From: Clostridioides difficile
GTDB taxonomy: Bacteria; Bacillota; Clostridia; Peptostreptococcales; Peptostreptococcaceae
Direction of reading: 5' to 3'
Length of the DNA: 64,000 nt
NCBI GenBank assembly: GCA_012955965.1
Contig: JABBZI010000004.1
Location: 1-64,000, forward strand
A model generated the notes under the pieces. The model was not told the DNA's origin, made no database searches, and worked only from the letters and a program-made list of their open reading frames with translations. Position numbers and translations under genes: made by a program. Shown here one piece after another: positions 24,864-34,330 of the stretch (its first letter is position 1; the number at the start of each line of letters is the position of its first letter).

Positions 24864-25925
24864 CTACAATTTTATCATTTCATCTATAAAAATACCATAT
24901 CCTTTTTTCGGATTATCTCTAAAAACATGAGTTATTGCACCAATAATTTTATTATTTTGTATTATTGGGGCTCCACTCATCCCTTGCACAATACCTCCTG
25001 TGTATTCCAATAACTTATCATCTACTACTTTTATTACCATATCTCTATAATTTCCTTTATCATATACTATACTTTCTATTTTTATATCATAGCTTGTTAT
25101 ATTTTTATTTTTATCTTCAAAAAGAATTACTGCATCTCCTATTTTTACATCCTGTGGTCTACCCACTTCTATTAACTGCATTTCTTTATTTGCTAAATTA
25201 AATTCTTTATTCTGTTTTTCTGTAATATTACCACTTATACCTAACTCTGAATTATTTGAGAAGTTACCCATTAAATTGCTATCATTAAAATCGCCTTTTA
25301 TTTTCCCTATTTTTTCATTACTAGCTTTTAATATTTTTAATTTTTCTGGTTTATATATATATCCCTGTTTTATTTTTAATAGTTCATTAGTATCCGAATC
25401 TTTTATGGCATGACCGATTGCTTTGAACTTTTCCATACTAGGGTCATAAAAGGTCATAGTTCCAATTCCAGATATCTTATCTCTTACCCAAAGCCCAAGT
25501 TTATATTTACCATTCTCTTTTTTAGTTTCTATTACTTCTGTCTTATATTTATTTTTTCTCTCAAAAGTCACTTCAACTTTACTTTTCTTAGCTTTATTTA
25601 GAATTTCTGATACATCTTGACCATTTTTTATCCTTTTATTATCTATTTTTACTATATTATCGCCAATTTGTATGCCTCCAATATAATCTACATCTTCTTC
25701 CTCATATCCTAAGACCAATACACCATCTGTATTGGCTTTTACTCCAACTATATTTCCAAGTGGATATACAAATTTTTTATCATGATTCTTAATTGTAAAG
25801 GCTTCTATTGGAGTCTCTTTATTCATATTACAATTCTTATTTTGAAAGATTATAACCATCATAAAAATCGATACAGCTCCTAATATTATCCAAATATTTT
25901 TTAAATTTTTATTTAATTTGTTCAT
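24864..25925 (-). CDS. spoIVB: SpoIVB, S55 serine peptidase of sporulation
   Basis: 353 aa. An N-terminal membrane or signal segment (about 10-27) precedes a PDZ domain (GGIQIGDNIVKIDNKRI, about 82-98) and the S55 peptidase domain. Catalytic residues are seen as His in KAIGHAIKD and Ser in GIVQGMSGAPIIQ (about 318). In B. subtilis SpoIVB is secreted from the forespore and cleaves SpoIVFA to release pro-sigma-K processing. C. difficile sigma-K has no pro-sequence, so its role here must differ in part. It is located next to spo0A, as in other spore formers. Confidence 0.95.
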   Translation of the reverse strand: MNKLNKNLKNIWIILGAVSIFMMVIIFQNKNCNMNKETPIEAFTIKNHDKKFVYPLGNIVGVKANTDGVLVLGYEEEDVDYIGGIQIGDNIVKIDNKRIKNGQDVSEILNKAKKSKVEVTFERKNKYKTEVIETKKENGKYKLGLWVRDKISGIGTMTFYDPSMEKFKAIGHAIKDSDTNELLKIKQGYIYKPEKLKILKASNEKIGKIKGDFNDSNLMGNFSNNSELGISGNITEKQNKEFNLANKEMQLIEVGRPQDVKIGDAVILFEDKNKNITSYDIKIESIVYDKGNYRDMVIKVVDDKLLEYTGGIVQGMSGAPIIQNNKIIGAITHVFRDNPKKGYGIFIDEMIKL

Positions 25926-26085
25926 ATGTTCATCTACTCCTATGCTGTATTATTATGTATTTATAATTCCTTTTTCCAGAAAATTTATTCATTTAGAAAC
26001 CTTATTAGACATCTTACTAAGTGATTTTTAATATATAATATGATAGTATTATATTGTAACAAAAAGTTTGAAGGGCGGTAATATA

Positions 26086-26526
26086 TTGAAATTAAATGTA
26101 AGAATTGCAGACATAAATAATTGGCGTGATTTAGTTAATTTGTCTGTAGATAAAAGTCAATTAGATTATATAGAAAGTAATGCACTTTCTATTGCTGAAT
26201 CTAAATTTATAACAGCTTGGATACCTGTAGGAATATATGATGAAAATTCATTAATAGGATTTGCCATGTATGGTCGCTTAGAAGATGATAGAGTGTGGCT
26301 TGATAGATTCATGATTGATTCAAAATATCAAGGCAAAGGATATGGAAAAGCATCCTTAAATTTTCTTATAAGCCTTCTAAAAAAAGAATTTACTTGTGAT
26401 GAATTGTATCTTAGCATATTTGATAACAACAAAACAGCTATCAAGCTTTATAAAGATTTTGGATTTGAGTTTAATGGAGAACTTGACTATGGTGGTGAAA
26501 AAGTAATGGTATTAAAATCTAATTGA
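26086..26526 (+). CDS. GNAT acetyltransferase, diamine/spermidine N-acetyltransferase-like
   Basis: 146 aa from TTG 26086, 7 bases after AAGGGCGG; an earlier TTG at 26068 overlaps that site. The acetyl-CoA loop is RFMIDSKYQGKGYGKASL (about 82-99), and the C-terminal Tyr motif NKTAIKLYKDFGFEF follows. The WLDRFMID and WIPVGIY segments resemble BltD/PaiA-type diamine acetyltransferases. It is plus strand, against the direction of spo0A, spoIVB and recN around it. The two GNAT genes are close (about 60 bases) and likely one transcript. Confidence 0.82.
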   Translation: MKLNVRIADINNWRDLVNLSVDKSQLDYIESNALSIAESKFITAWIPVGIYDENSLIGFAMYGRLEDDRVWLDRFMIDSKYQGKGYGKASLNFLISLLKKEFTCDELYLSIFDNNKTAIKLYKDFGFEFNGELDYGGEKVMVLKSN

Positions 26527-26550
26527 TATTAACAAAAATATACATCTATC

Positions 26551-26592
26551 AAGGAGGTGAAATCATTATATAAATATATTTATATAATGATG
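26551..26592 (+). promoter_or_regulatory. Shine-Dalgarno separated from start by a 26-base palindrome
   Basis: AAGGAGGTGA (26551-26560) is followed by a perfect palindrome (26564-26589) that ends in ATG, and a second ATG at 26590. In linear form the spacing is far too long. Folding of the AU-rich hairpin would bring the ribosome binding site to about 6-7 bases from the start, as in phage T4 gene 38. Confidence 0.6.
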
Positions 26593-27078
26593 GATAAAAT
26601 GGCTCAAAATATAAGTTTAAAATTTGTTGAAGAAAAAGACTTAGAAAATCTTGAAAATGTAAAAGTTTTATTTACTGAATATTCAAATTCTCTAAATATA
26701 GATTTATGTTTTCAAGACTTTAATAACGAATTAAAAACACTTCCAGGAAAATACAAAAAACCTTCAGGTTCATTGATATTAGCATTTGTTGATGGAAATT
26801 TAGCAGGTTGTGTTGCTTTAAAAAAACTTGAAGACAACGTATGTGAATTAAAAAGATTATTTGTAAGAAATCAATTTAGAGGACTAAAGATAGGAAAAAT
26901 ACTATTAGAGGAAATTGTTAAAGAAGCCAAAGAAATTGGATATACATATATGAGGTTAGACACTCTTCCAAATATGAAAAGTGCTCAAGGACTATATGAA
27001 AAACTTGGTTTCTACGATATAGAACCTTATACTTATAATCCAATTGAAGGGGCTAGATATATGGAATTAAAATTATAA
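26590..27078 (+). CDS. GNAT family N-acetyltransferase
   Basis: 162 aa if started at ATG 26590; 26587 is also possible, and a GTG at 26557 lies within the Shine-Dalgarno. The acetyl-CoA motif is [22 protein letters not shown] (about 96-117), with [22 protein letters not shown] at the C-terminus. It resembles small uncharacterised GNAT proteins that acetylate amino acids or small amines. It is likely co-transcribed with the GNAT gene upstream. The 26-base palindrome at its start is unusual. Confidence 0.82.
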   Translation: MDKMAQNISLKFVEEKDLENLENVKVLFTEYSNSLNIDLCFQDFNNELKTLPGKYKKPSGSLILAFVDGNLAGCVALKKLEDNVCELKRLFVRNQFRGLKIGKILLEEIVKEAKEIGYTYMRLDTLPNMKSAQGLYEKLGFYDIEPYTYNPIEGARYMELKL

Positions 27079-27087
27079 CTTTTATTT

Positions 27088-27132
27088 AATAGAGTATAAA
27101 TAAAACTACTTCAATTTTATTTATACTCTATT
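27088..27132. terminator. Bidirectional terminator, 18-bp perfect stem
   Basis: Arms 27088-27105 and 27115-27132 are exact complements with a 9-base loop, and T-rich tails follow on both strands. It serves the plus-strand GNAT pair and the minus-strand gene at 27162. Confidence 0.85.
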
Positions 27133-27161
27133 TTACTGACAAAGTTTATTTATCTATGTCT

Positions 27162-28028
27162 TTATTTTTCTAAATCTTGTAAACTCATAGTTATATCTTC
27201 AGTTATATCCTTTATATACTCTACTCCATTATTGTATGTAAGCTTAGCTTTAATATAGACTATATCTCCAATATCTCTTTTAGGAAAAGTCGCTTCATAA
27301 TTTATTTGATTTTTATTTGAACTATTATCTTTATCATCATCTGAAATTTTAACAGATTTTGCTTTATATACAGTATCTTTTTTTCCTTCATTTACAATAA
27401 TATCTACTCTTTTCAATCTGATATTATTATAAGCTTTATTTTTTGACTTTTCACTTTCATGATTTAAGAGATTACTATTTTCTATTATTTCAATAAAATA
27501 TTCTTTATTATCCCTTATTCCAGAATTAAATACAGGTTGTTCAGGCATATAATCAGATGTAGTTAGCTTTTGTACATCTGAGCTTTCAGATATTGCGCCA
27601 CTTGTGACTACTTTATAGTCGTATTCTCCTCCTGTCTTTATTTTCAGCTCACAAGCATATGATAATTCTCCATGTTTTGTCATTTCAATTTCATTCCATT
27701 TATCATTATCTTCTTTATACATGAAAAATACCTTACCATCTTTACCAAGCTTACTCAATTGAATGTCTACCTCAATAATACATTCTTCTTTTTCAAGCTT
27801 TTTAGCTTTTAAATCAATACTTTTAGTTATATAGCTTTTTGACATTTCTTCATTTATTGTGTTGCTAATATCTGACTTGGTGTTCATAATTTCTTGTGAC
27901 AAGTACTCTAATTTATTATTATAGTTGTCTACATTTTTATTAATTTCATTCATTATTAATAACATGTACCATAATAAAATAAAAATTACAATTGTAAAAA
28001 TTAAGTGCATAGTATTTTTTTTATTCAA
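27162..28028 (-). CDS. Membrane-anchored extracytoplasmic protein of unknown function
   Basis: 288 aa from TTG 28028 with GAGGGGGG upstream. One N-terminal membrane segment (about 8-26) leads to a short coiled coil (about 30-65). The rest is two beta-rich domains, Ig-like in look (VFFMYKEDNDKWNEIEMT... and INYEATFPKRDIGDIVYIKAKL). No catalytic motif is seen. It lies directly downstream of recN, whose terminator (28159-28203) separates them. I do not recognise a family. A wall or spore envelope role is possible but only from location. Confidence 0.6.
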   Translation of the reverse strand: MNKKNTMHLIFTIVIFILLWYMLLIMNEINKNVDNYNNKLEYLSQEIMNTKSDISNTINEEMSKSYITKSIDLKAKKLEKEECIIEVDIQLSKLGKDGKVFFMYKEDNDKWNEIEMTKHGELSYACELKIKTGGEYDYKVVTSGAISESSDVQKLTTSDYMPEQPVFNSGIRDNKEYFIEIIENSNLLNHESEKSKNKAYNNIRLKRVDIIVNEGKKDTVYKAKSVKISDDDKDNSSNKNQINYEATFPKRDIGDIVYIKAKLTYNNGVEYIKDITEDITMSLQDLEK

Positions 28029-28158
28029 TTTATGCCCCCCTCACTAATACCTTATACTTAACATTATACTTAAGCATTTAAAAATTTCAAAGTTACAAAT
28101 TTATATATCTTTGAAATTTTATGCTTTTAATGTGTTCATTAAATAATTTAATCATAAA

Positions 28159-28203
28159 AAATAGATGTAAAGTATTCAGATAGAAAATTCTTTACATCTA
28201 TTT
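28159..28203 (-). terminator. recN terminator
   Basis: A 14-bp perfect stem (28190-28203 with 28159-28172) with a 17-base loop, followed by TTTATGATT on the minus strand. Confidence 0.8.
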
Positions 28204-28220
28204 AGAGCAACCTTTCTTTA

Positions 28221-29900
28221 CTAGCATTTTTTAGCCATTTCAATGATTTCGCTTGCATGTTCAATAGTTTTCTCTGTTATATTATTACCTGCTATAAGCC
28301 TAGCAATTTCATTTTTTCTTTGAGATTGATTTAATTTACTAACAGTAGTAAACGTCCTATTATTTGAAGTATCTTTTTCTATACAATAATGAGTGTCAGC
28401 ATTTGCTGCAATTTGAGGTAAGTGAGTTATACATATTATTTGTTTCTTCTTTGCTATATCACTCAATTTCTCACCAACAATTTGTGCTGCTATACCACTT
28501 ATACCTGTATCTATTTCATCAAACACCAGTGTATCAATGTCATCTATATCAGCCAGTATTGTCTTAAATGCCAACATAAATCTAGACATCTCTCCACCTG
28601 ATGCAACTTTATATATAGGTTTAATATCTTCTCCTAAGTTAAAAGATATCATAAATTCAATATCATCTACTCCATTTAAAGTAAATGGACCTTCTTCAAA
28701 ATTAACTTTAAACATTACATTTTTCATATTTAGACTTTTTAGTTCATCAAGAAGTATTTTCTCTAAAGTAGTTGCTACTTCTGTTCTTGCTTTAGTTAAT
28801 TTATTAGCTTTTATTTTTAAATCTTTTTCTATATTCATAAGTTGACTTTTTAATTGTTCAACTCTCTCATCTCTATTTAGTATCTCATCTAATCTATCTT
28901 TTATTTTTTCATAATACTCAAATATATCATCTATACTATCGCCATATTTTCTTCTTAAGTTGTTAATCTCATCAATTCTAAGTTCAATCTGCTCTAGCTC
29001 ATAAGGTTCAAAATCTATATTGTCCTTGTAATTTCTTATATCACCAGATATATCTTGTAATTCATACATGATTCTTTCTACAGTATCACTATATTCACTC
29101 AAAACACTATCATATTTTGATATGTCATTAAGCTCTTTAGATGCAAGACCTATTAGGTCAATAACATTATACTCACCATTATGTAACTTGCTATAACTCA
29201 AATTTAAATTATTATATATCTTTTCACTATTTCTGTAAACTTCTCTTTGCTTTAATAAATCTTCGTATTCATTTTTATTTAAATTTGCTACTTCAATTTC
29301 ATTTATTTGAAATTTCAATAAATCTATTTCTCTTTGAATTTGCATTTCATCCTTATTTTCTGTTAAACAATTTAAAGCTTTTTTTACTTCACTGTACTTG
29401 TTATACACTTTTTTATAGGCAACTTTAAATTTTTCTAATTCATTCTCTCCAAAAAGGTCTAAAAATTTCAAATGAGTATCTTTATTAAATAAAGCTTGGT
29501 TTTGATGTTGACCATGTATATCTATAAGTGTCGATGCGATTTCTCTAAGAAGAGATACTTTAACAGTTCTTCCATTTATTCTAGCAGTGCTCTTTCCATC
29601 TGAATATATCAATCTAGTTATGACTAATAAATTGTCATCTTCTATACTTATATCATTTTCGTCTAGTATTTTTTTTAGATATATATTATCTGATAAAAAT
29701 ACGGCCTCAACAAGTCCCTTGTCTGTTCCTTTTCTTAGAAAAGACCTATCATATTTATCACCTAGACAAAGTCCAAGCGCATCTATTATTATAGATTTTC
29801 CTGAACCAGTTTCACCTGTAAGTATATTTAAATTTTTATCAATACTCAACCTTAGCTCTTCAACTAAAGCACAATTTTTCATATATAATTCGAGGATCAA
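28221..29900 (-). CDS. recN: DNA repair protein RecN
   Basis: 559 aa, normal length. It starts at TTG 29900 after AGGGGG, aligning with the usual MLLELxIKNxALI start. An SMC-like ATPase: Walker A GETGSGKS (about 32), a long coiled coil (about 150-380), the ABC signature VASGGEMSRFMLA and Walker B LVFDEIDTGISG near the C-terminus. It holds DNA ends together early in double-strand break repair. The gene order tlyA-recN is conserved in Firmicutes. Confidence 0.97.
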   Translation of the reverse strand: MILELYMKNCALVEELRLSIDKNLNILTGETGSGKSIIIDALGLCLGDKYDRSFLRKGTDKGLVEAVFLSDNIYLKKILDENDISIEDDNLLVITRLIYSDGKSTARINGRTVKVSLLREIASTLIDIHGQHQNQALFNKDTHLKFLDLFGENELEKFKVAYKKVYNKYSEVKKALNCLTENKDEMQIQREIDLLKFQINEIEVANLNKNEYEDLLKQREVYRNSEKIYNNLNLSYSKLHNGEYNVIDLIGLASKELNDISKYDSVLSEYSDTVERIMYELQDISGDIRNYKDNIDFEPYELEQIELRIDEINNLRRKYGDSIDDIFEYYEKIKDRLDEILNRDERVEQLKSQLMNIEKDLKIKANKLTKARTEVATTLEKILLDELKSLNMKNVMFKVNFEEGPFTLNGVDDIEFMISFNLGEDIKPIYKVASGGEMSRFMLAFKTILADIDDIDTLVFDEIDTGISGIAAQIVGEKLSDIAKKKQIICITHLPQIAANADTHYCIEKDTSNNRTFTTVSKLNQSQRKNEIARLIAGNNITEKTIEHASEIIEMAKKC

Positions 29901-29919
29901 GTCTAAGCCCCCTTTTAAC

Positions 29920-30732
29920 CTATTTATCTAAATTATGAGAAGCCTCAACGACTTCCACTACTTTTTTATTGTATGCGTTACTATCAAACTCATAACCTTC
30001 ATTTCCATTTCTCAGATGAATTAAATACTCTATATTTCCTTCAGGTCCTTTAATTGGAGAAAAGTCTAATCCTAAAATTTCAAATCCATTTCCAACCGAA
30101 AAGTCAGAAATCATTTTTATAACTTCTATATGTGTAGATTTTTCTCTAACTACACCTTTTTTACCTACTTTTTCTCTTCCTGCTTCAAACTGAGGTTTAA
30201 TTAAAGCTACAATTTCTCCATCATGACGTACTAATTCCTTAGCTTTTGGAAGTACTAGTTTTAATGATATAAAAGATACATCAATTGATGCAAAATCTGC
30301 AAACTGCTTTGTATCTTCTATTGTCACATTTCTTATATTGGTTCTTTCCATACATACAACTCTATCATCTTGTCTCAATTTCCAAGCAAGTTGTCCATAG
30401 CCAACATCTATAGAGAATACTTTTATTGCTCCATTTTTTAACATACAATCTGTAAAGCCACCTGTAGATGCACCTATATCCATACATACCTTTCCATCAA
30501 TAGTTAAATCGAAGTTTTTCATTGCTTTTTCAAGCTTCAAACCACCTCTACTAACGTATGGTATTGGATTTCCTTTTACCTCTATGTTACATTCCTCTTT
30601 TACTTCTGTACCAGCCTTATCACATCTTTGATTATCAACAAAAACTAAACCAGCCATTATTGCTTTTTTAGCTCTTTCTCTACTTTCAAAATGACCTTGT
30701 TCTACTAACAGTAAATCTATTCTCTTTTTCAT
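29920..30732 (-). CDS. tlyA: TlyA family rRNA (cytidine-2'-O)-methyltransferase
   Basis: 270 aa. An N-terminal S4 RNA-binding domain (MKKRIDLLLVEQGHFESRERAKKAI) is followed by an FtsJ-like methyltransferase with DIGASTGGFTDCML (motif I, about 85) and IALIKPQFEAG. TlyA of Mycobacterium methylates 16S and 23S rRNA, giving capreomycin sensitivity; the Firmicute YqxC form was long called a hemolysin. The C-terminal region is conserved with recN next to it. Terminal residues are basic and acidic without a new domain. Confidence 0.92.
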   Translation of the reverse strand: MKKRIDLLLVEQGHFESRERAKKAIMAGLVFVDNQRCDKAGTEVKEECNIEVKGNPIPYVSRGGLKLEKAMKNFDLTIDGKVCMDIGASTGGFTDCMLKNGAIKVFSIDVGYGQLAWKLRQDDRVVCMERTNIRNVTIEDTKQFADFASIDVSFISLKLVLPKAKELVRHDGEIVALIKPQFEAGREKVGKKGVVREKSTHIEVIKMISDFSVGNGFEILGLDFSPIKGPEGNIEYLIHLRNGNEGYEFDSNAYNKKVVEVVEASHNLDK

Positions 30733-30752
30733 AAAATTACCTTTCTGTTAAA

Positions 30753-30780
30753 AGCTACTTTAATAATAACTAAAGTAGCT
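30753..30780 (-). terminator. Terminator after dxs
   Basis: AGCTACTTTA and TAAAGTAGCT (30771-30780 and 30753-30762) form a 10-bp perfect stem with an 8-base loop, followed by TTTT on the minus strand, just before tlyA. Confidence 0.75.
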
Positions 30781-30857
30781 TGAAGTAACACACTTGATAT
30801 TTATTTTAATTGATAAATTTTATCTCAGTTTTAATTTATAATATTTTCATCAGCTTT

Positions 30858-32723
30858 TTATTTAATAACTAACTTTCTTATTTTATCAGCAATACTCTCT
30901 GGTGATAATCCTACAAAATCATATAATTCATCTGCATTACCATGCTTTATAAATTCTTCTGGTATTGCTATATTAAGTATATTTACCTTATATTCATTAT
31001 CTATAATAAACTTGTTTATTCTACTTCCAAATCCTCCAGTTACAATGTTATCTTCTATTGTAACTACATTTTTATGATTCTTTAATAAAACATTCAACAT
31101 ATCTTCATCCATTGGCTTTAAGAATCTAGCATTAACTATTGTTGGATTTATTCCTTCTTTCAGCAATATCTCTTTAGCATCTAAAGCATGTTTTACCATA
31201 CTTCCAATAGAAAGTATAACTGTATCTTGTCCATCATCTAATACCTCATATTTTCCTAATACAATTTCTTTATATTCTCCCTTGTGTAGGTAATAGCTAT
31301 TTCCTCTTGGATATCTAATTGCTAAAGGGTAATCTAAGTCTAATGATAAATCCATCATAAGTTCCATCTCTCTTGTATCTTTTGGTGCCATTACTACAAT
31401 ATTTGGAATAGAATTCAAGTAACTTAAGTCAAACATACCATGATGAGTTTCTCCATCATTTCCAACTAACCCAGCCCTATCTATAAGAAAAGTAACTGGC
31501 TTTTTAGTTATACATACATCATGAATAATTTGGTCATATGCTCTTTGCAAAAATGATGAATACACAGCAAAATAAGGTTTCATACCATTTTTCGCAAGAC
31601 CTGATGCAAATCCCGTTGCATGCTGTTCAGCTATACCAACATCATAATATCTTTTTGGGTATGCACTTTCAAATAAATTTAACCCAGTACCAGATGGCAT
31701 TGCAGCTGTTATTGCTACTATGTCTTCATTATTACTAGCCATATCAACCAGTTTTTCTCCAACACTAACTGACATAGACTTAACTTTTGAAGATGTAACT
31801 CCTGTCTTTATATCAAACTTTGATACGCCATGATATTTATCAGGTTGCTCCTCCGCAAATCTGTATCCTTTTCCTTTTTTCGTAATTACATGTAAAATCA
31901 CAGGTCCTTTTTTATGTTTAGCCTTTCTCAATATATCTATTAACTCTTTAGTGTTATGTCCATCTATAGGACCATAATATTTTATACCTAATGAATCAAA
32001 AAATGAACAATCTTGAGGCGAAAAGCTATACATTAACTTATCTTTAAATCTATGTGCAGTCTTAGATAAAATCTCACCTGTTGGTGTAACATTTAGAATT
32101 TTATCAACTTCATCTGTCATTTTTTCAACTGTTGAGTTTCTTATAATACTTGACAGATATTTAGACATCCCACCAACATTTTTATCTATGGACATTTCAT
32201 TATCATTAAGGATTACTATCATATTAGTATTGATATATCCTAATTGATTTAAAGCTTCAAGTGCCATACCTCCAGTTATAGAACCATCTCCAATTACAGA
32301 TATAACACTATAGTTTTCTTTTTTTATATCCCTAGCACAGGCAATACCTGTAGCTACAGAAATAGATGTACTACTATGTCCTGTATCAAAAATATCATGA
32401 GGACTTTCACTCCCCTTTGGAAAACCACTTAGTCCATTAAATTGTCTCAAAGATACAAAACAATCTTTTCTTCCAGTAACTATTTTATGAACATAAGATT
32501 GATGTCCCACATCCCATACGATTTTATCTTTAGGGCTGTCAAACACTTTATGAAGTGCTAATGTTAACTCAACTACTCCTAAATTAGAAGCTAAGTGACC
32601 ACCTGTCTTAGATACAGATTTTACTAAAAATTTTCTTATATCTTTTGCAAGTAAATCCATTTCTTCTATGCTCATATTTTTTATATCCTTTGGAGAATTT
32701 ACCTTATCTAAATATTTATACAT
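30858..32723 (-). CDS. dxs: 1-deoxy-D-xylulose-5-phosphate synthase
   Basis: 621 aa, normal length. Thiamine diphosphate motif [15 protein letters not shown] (about 147-161), substrate and acid-base region [18 protein letters not shown] (about 360-380) and a C-terminal transketolase domain. It joins pyruvate and glyceraldehyde-3-phosphate in the first step of the MEP isoprenoid pathway. It is close to ispA in the same direction, linking precursor supply to prenyl chain formation (undecaprenyl phosphate for wall, quinone-like lipids). The start at ATG 32723 has GAGG upstream. Confidence 0.97.
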   Translation of the reverse strand: MYKYLDKVNSPKDIKNMSIEEMDLLAKDIRKFLVKSVSKTGGHLASNLGVVELTLALHKVFDSPKDKIVWDVGHQSYVHKIVTGRKDCFVSLRQFNGLSGFPKGSESPHDIFDTGHSSTSISVATGIACARDIKKENYSVISVIGDGSITGGMALEALNQLGYINTNMIVILNDNEMSIDKNVGGMSKYLSSIIRNSTVEKMTDEVDKILNVTPTGEILSKTAHRFKDKLMYSFSPQDCSFFDSLGIKYYGPIDGHNTKELIDILRKAKHKKGPVILHVITKKGKGYRFAEEQPDKYHGVSKFDIKTGVTSSKVKSMSVSVGEKLVDMASNNEDIVAITAAMPSGTGLNLFESAYPKRYYDVGIAEQHATGFASGLAKNGMKPYFAVYSSFLQRAYDQIIHDVCITKKPVTFLIDRAGLVGNDGETHHGMFDLSYLNSIPNIVVMAPKDTREMELMMDLSLDLDYPLAIRYPRGNSYYLHKGEYKEIVLGKYEVLDDGQDTVILSIGSMVKHALDAKEILLKEGINPTIVNARFLKPMDEDMLNVLLKNHKNVVTIEDNIVTGGFGSRINKFIIDNEYKVNILNIAIPEEFIKHGNADELYDFVGLSPESIADKIRKLVIK

Positions 32724-32756
32724 ATTATCCTCACCTTTATTTTGTAAATTTTAAAT

Positions 32757-33194
32757 TTACATCAATATTAAAGCTGTTACTATTCCAAGTAAAGCTCCAA
32801 ACCAAACTTCTAGTGGTGTGTGACCTATTAATTCTTTTAATTTCTTCTGCTCTATATGCTTTCCATGCTGTATATCCGCTACTATTTGATTTAATATGAT
32901 GGCTTGTTTACCTACAGCCCGTCTAACACCTGCTGCGTCATACATTATAATAAGGGCAAGCACAGTAATTATAGCAAAATCAGTAGAATTAAACCCTTTT
33001 TCAATACCTACCACTGTAGCTAAACTTGTAACAAAAGAGCTATGGGAACTAGGCATACCTCCTGAAATAAGTATTCTTGATAACTCAATTCTTTTTTCCT
33101 TGCCAGTAAATATTTTTATAAATTGTGCTAAGAAACAAGCAATCAGACTTATTCCCAAAGCCCCATTGTTAAAAATCTCCGAAAAAAAGTCCAT
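32757..33194 (-). CDS. Divergent PAP2 family (DUF212) membrane protein
   Basis: 145 aa with about four hydrophobic segments. The motif SGGMPSSHSSFVTSLAT (about 43-59) recalls the acid-phosphatase PSSH, and a C-terminal IGHTPLEVWFGALLG is also conserved. The family, YuiD in B. subtilis, is an acid-phosphatase-like membrane family of unknown substrate. It lies between ispA and dxs, which suggests a lipid-phosphate (polyprenyl pyrophosphate) substrate. This is inference. ATG 33194 follows GGAGGG. Confidence 0.85.
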   Translation of the reverse strand: MDFFSEIFNNGALGISLIACFLAQFIKIFTGKEKRIELSRILISGGMPSSHSSFVTSLATVVGIEKGFNSTDFAIITVLALIIMYDAAGVRRAVGKQAIILNQIVADIQHGKHIEQKKLKELIGHTPLEVWFGALLGIVTALILM

Positions 33195-33223
33195 TTTTCC
33201 CTCCTCGATTTTAGCTGTATATT

Positions 33224-34111
33224 TTAGTATTCCCTATCTATTATATATTCAGCCAATCCCTTTAAAAAATCTACATTATCAGATAATTTTTCTATACTTT
33301 TATTTGCTTCATCAATCAAATTATATGCAATTTCTTTAGATTTATCTAAACCTAAAAGTGATGGGTATGTTGACTTGTGATTTTCTATATCACTTCCAAC
33401 CTTCTTACCTAATTTAGCTTCATCTCCCACTATATCTAGTATATCATCTACTATTTGGAATGATAATCCGATATTTTTTGCATATTTAGTTATTTCTTCC
33501 ATCTGTTCTGCGTTAGCTCCACCTATAGTAGCTCCTGCTCTCATACAACCTACCATCATTGCAGCAGTTTTATTCATATGTATATAGTCTAATTTTTCTT
33601 TTTCAATTTGTTTATTTTCACTCTCTACATCTACTACCTGACCACCTATCATGCCATATATTCCAGCACCTTTGGCAATTTCATTTATAGCTTTTAGATA
33701 CTTTTCCGGATTTTCTTTATTGATTGAACCTGAAAGCATAACTTCAAAAGCATAGTTCAATAAAGCGTCTCCTGCCAAAATACCCATAGCTTCTCCATAT
33801 ACTTTATGATTTGTTGGTCTTCCTCTTCTTAAATCATCATTATCAAGAGCTGGTAAATCATCATGTATTAGTGAATATGTATGTATCATTTCAATTGCCA
33901 CAGCAAAGGGAATAGCTTCTTCTTCATTACCTCCAACTATCTTACAGGCTTCTAGTGTAAGTATTGGTCTTAATCTCTTACCACCAGCACTTAAACTGTA
34001 ATTCATAGCCTCAATAACAGTTTTTTGATACCCTTCTTCTTTAGGCATATATTCTTTAAGTACATTTTCTATAAAACTTGATTTTTCTTTCAGACATTGT
34101 TTAAATTCCAA
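33224..34111 (-). CDS. ispA: Polyprenyl synthetase (farnesyl/geranylgeranyl diphosphate synthase)
   Basis: 295 aa. The first Asp-rich motif is LIHDDLPALDNDDLRRGRPTNHK (about 81-103) and the second is FQIVDDILDIVGD (about 210-220). AGGKRLRP near 40 is also conserved. It condenses isopentenyl diphosphate with allylic diphosphates to give a C15 or C20 product; the two residues before the first motif (H at the fifth position region) would decide length but I cannot judge them reliably. It is tightly linked to xseB (2 bases), as in other bacteria. Confidence 0.94.
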   Translation of the reverse strand: MEFKQCLKEKSSFIENVLKEYMPKEEGYQKTVIEAMNYSLSAGGKRLRPILTLEACKIVGGNEEEAIPFAVAIEMIHTYSLIHDDLPALDNDDLRRGRPTNHKVYGEAMGILAGDALLNYAFEVMLSGSINKENPEKYLKAINEIAKGAGIYGMIGGQVVDVESENKQIEKEKLDYIHMNKTAAMMVGCMRAGATIGGANAEQMEEITKYAKNIGLSFQIVDDILDIVGDEAKLGKKVGSDIENHKSTYPSLLGLDKSKEIAYNLIDEANKSIEKLSDNVDFLKGLAEYIIDREY

Positions 34112-34113
34112 TT

Positions 34114-34329
34114 TTATTCCTCCTCAAATTTAAAGTCTTCTTCTATTCCTAATTGATTAAATTTACTTATTTTCAATTTAGCATCATCTAAAAGCTTATT
34201 ACAATGCTTATAAAGGCTTATACCTTCTTCATACAAGCTTAAAGATTCATCTAAGCTAGCATTTTTAGACTCTAGCTCATTTAATATACTCTCTAATCTT
34301 TTATAAGCTTCTTCATAGGTTAAATTCAT
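34114..34329 (-). CDS. xseB: Exodeoxyribonuclease VII small subunit
   Basis: 71 aa from ATG 34329, which has AAAGAGG upstream; an earlier ATG at 34350 lies inside xseA. The sequence opens with [21 protein letters not shown] and is a helical hairpin, the usual form. It forms a complex with XseA, binding as several copies per large subunit, and degrades single-stranded DNA. It begins one base after the xseA stop codon, so it is translationally coupled. Confidence 0.94.
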   Translation of the reverse strand: MNLTYEEAYKRLESILNELESKNASLDESLSLYEEGISLYKHCNKLLDDAKLKISKFNQLGIEEDFKFEEE

Positions 34330-34330
34330 A

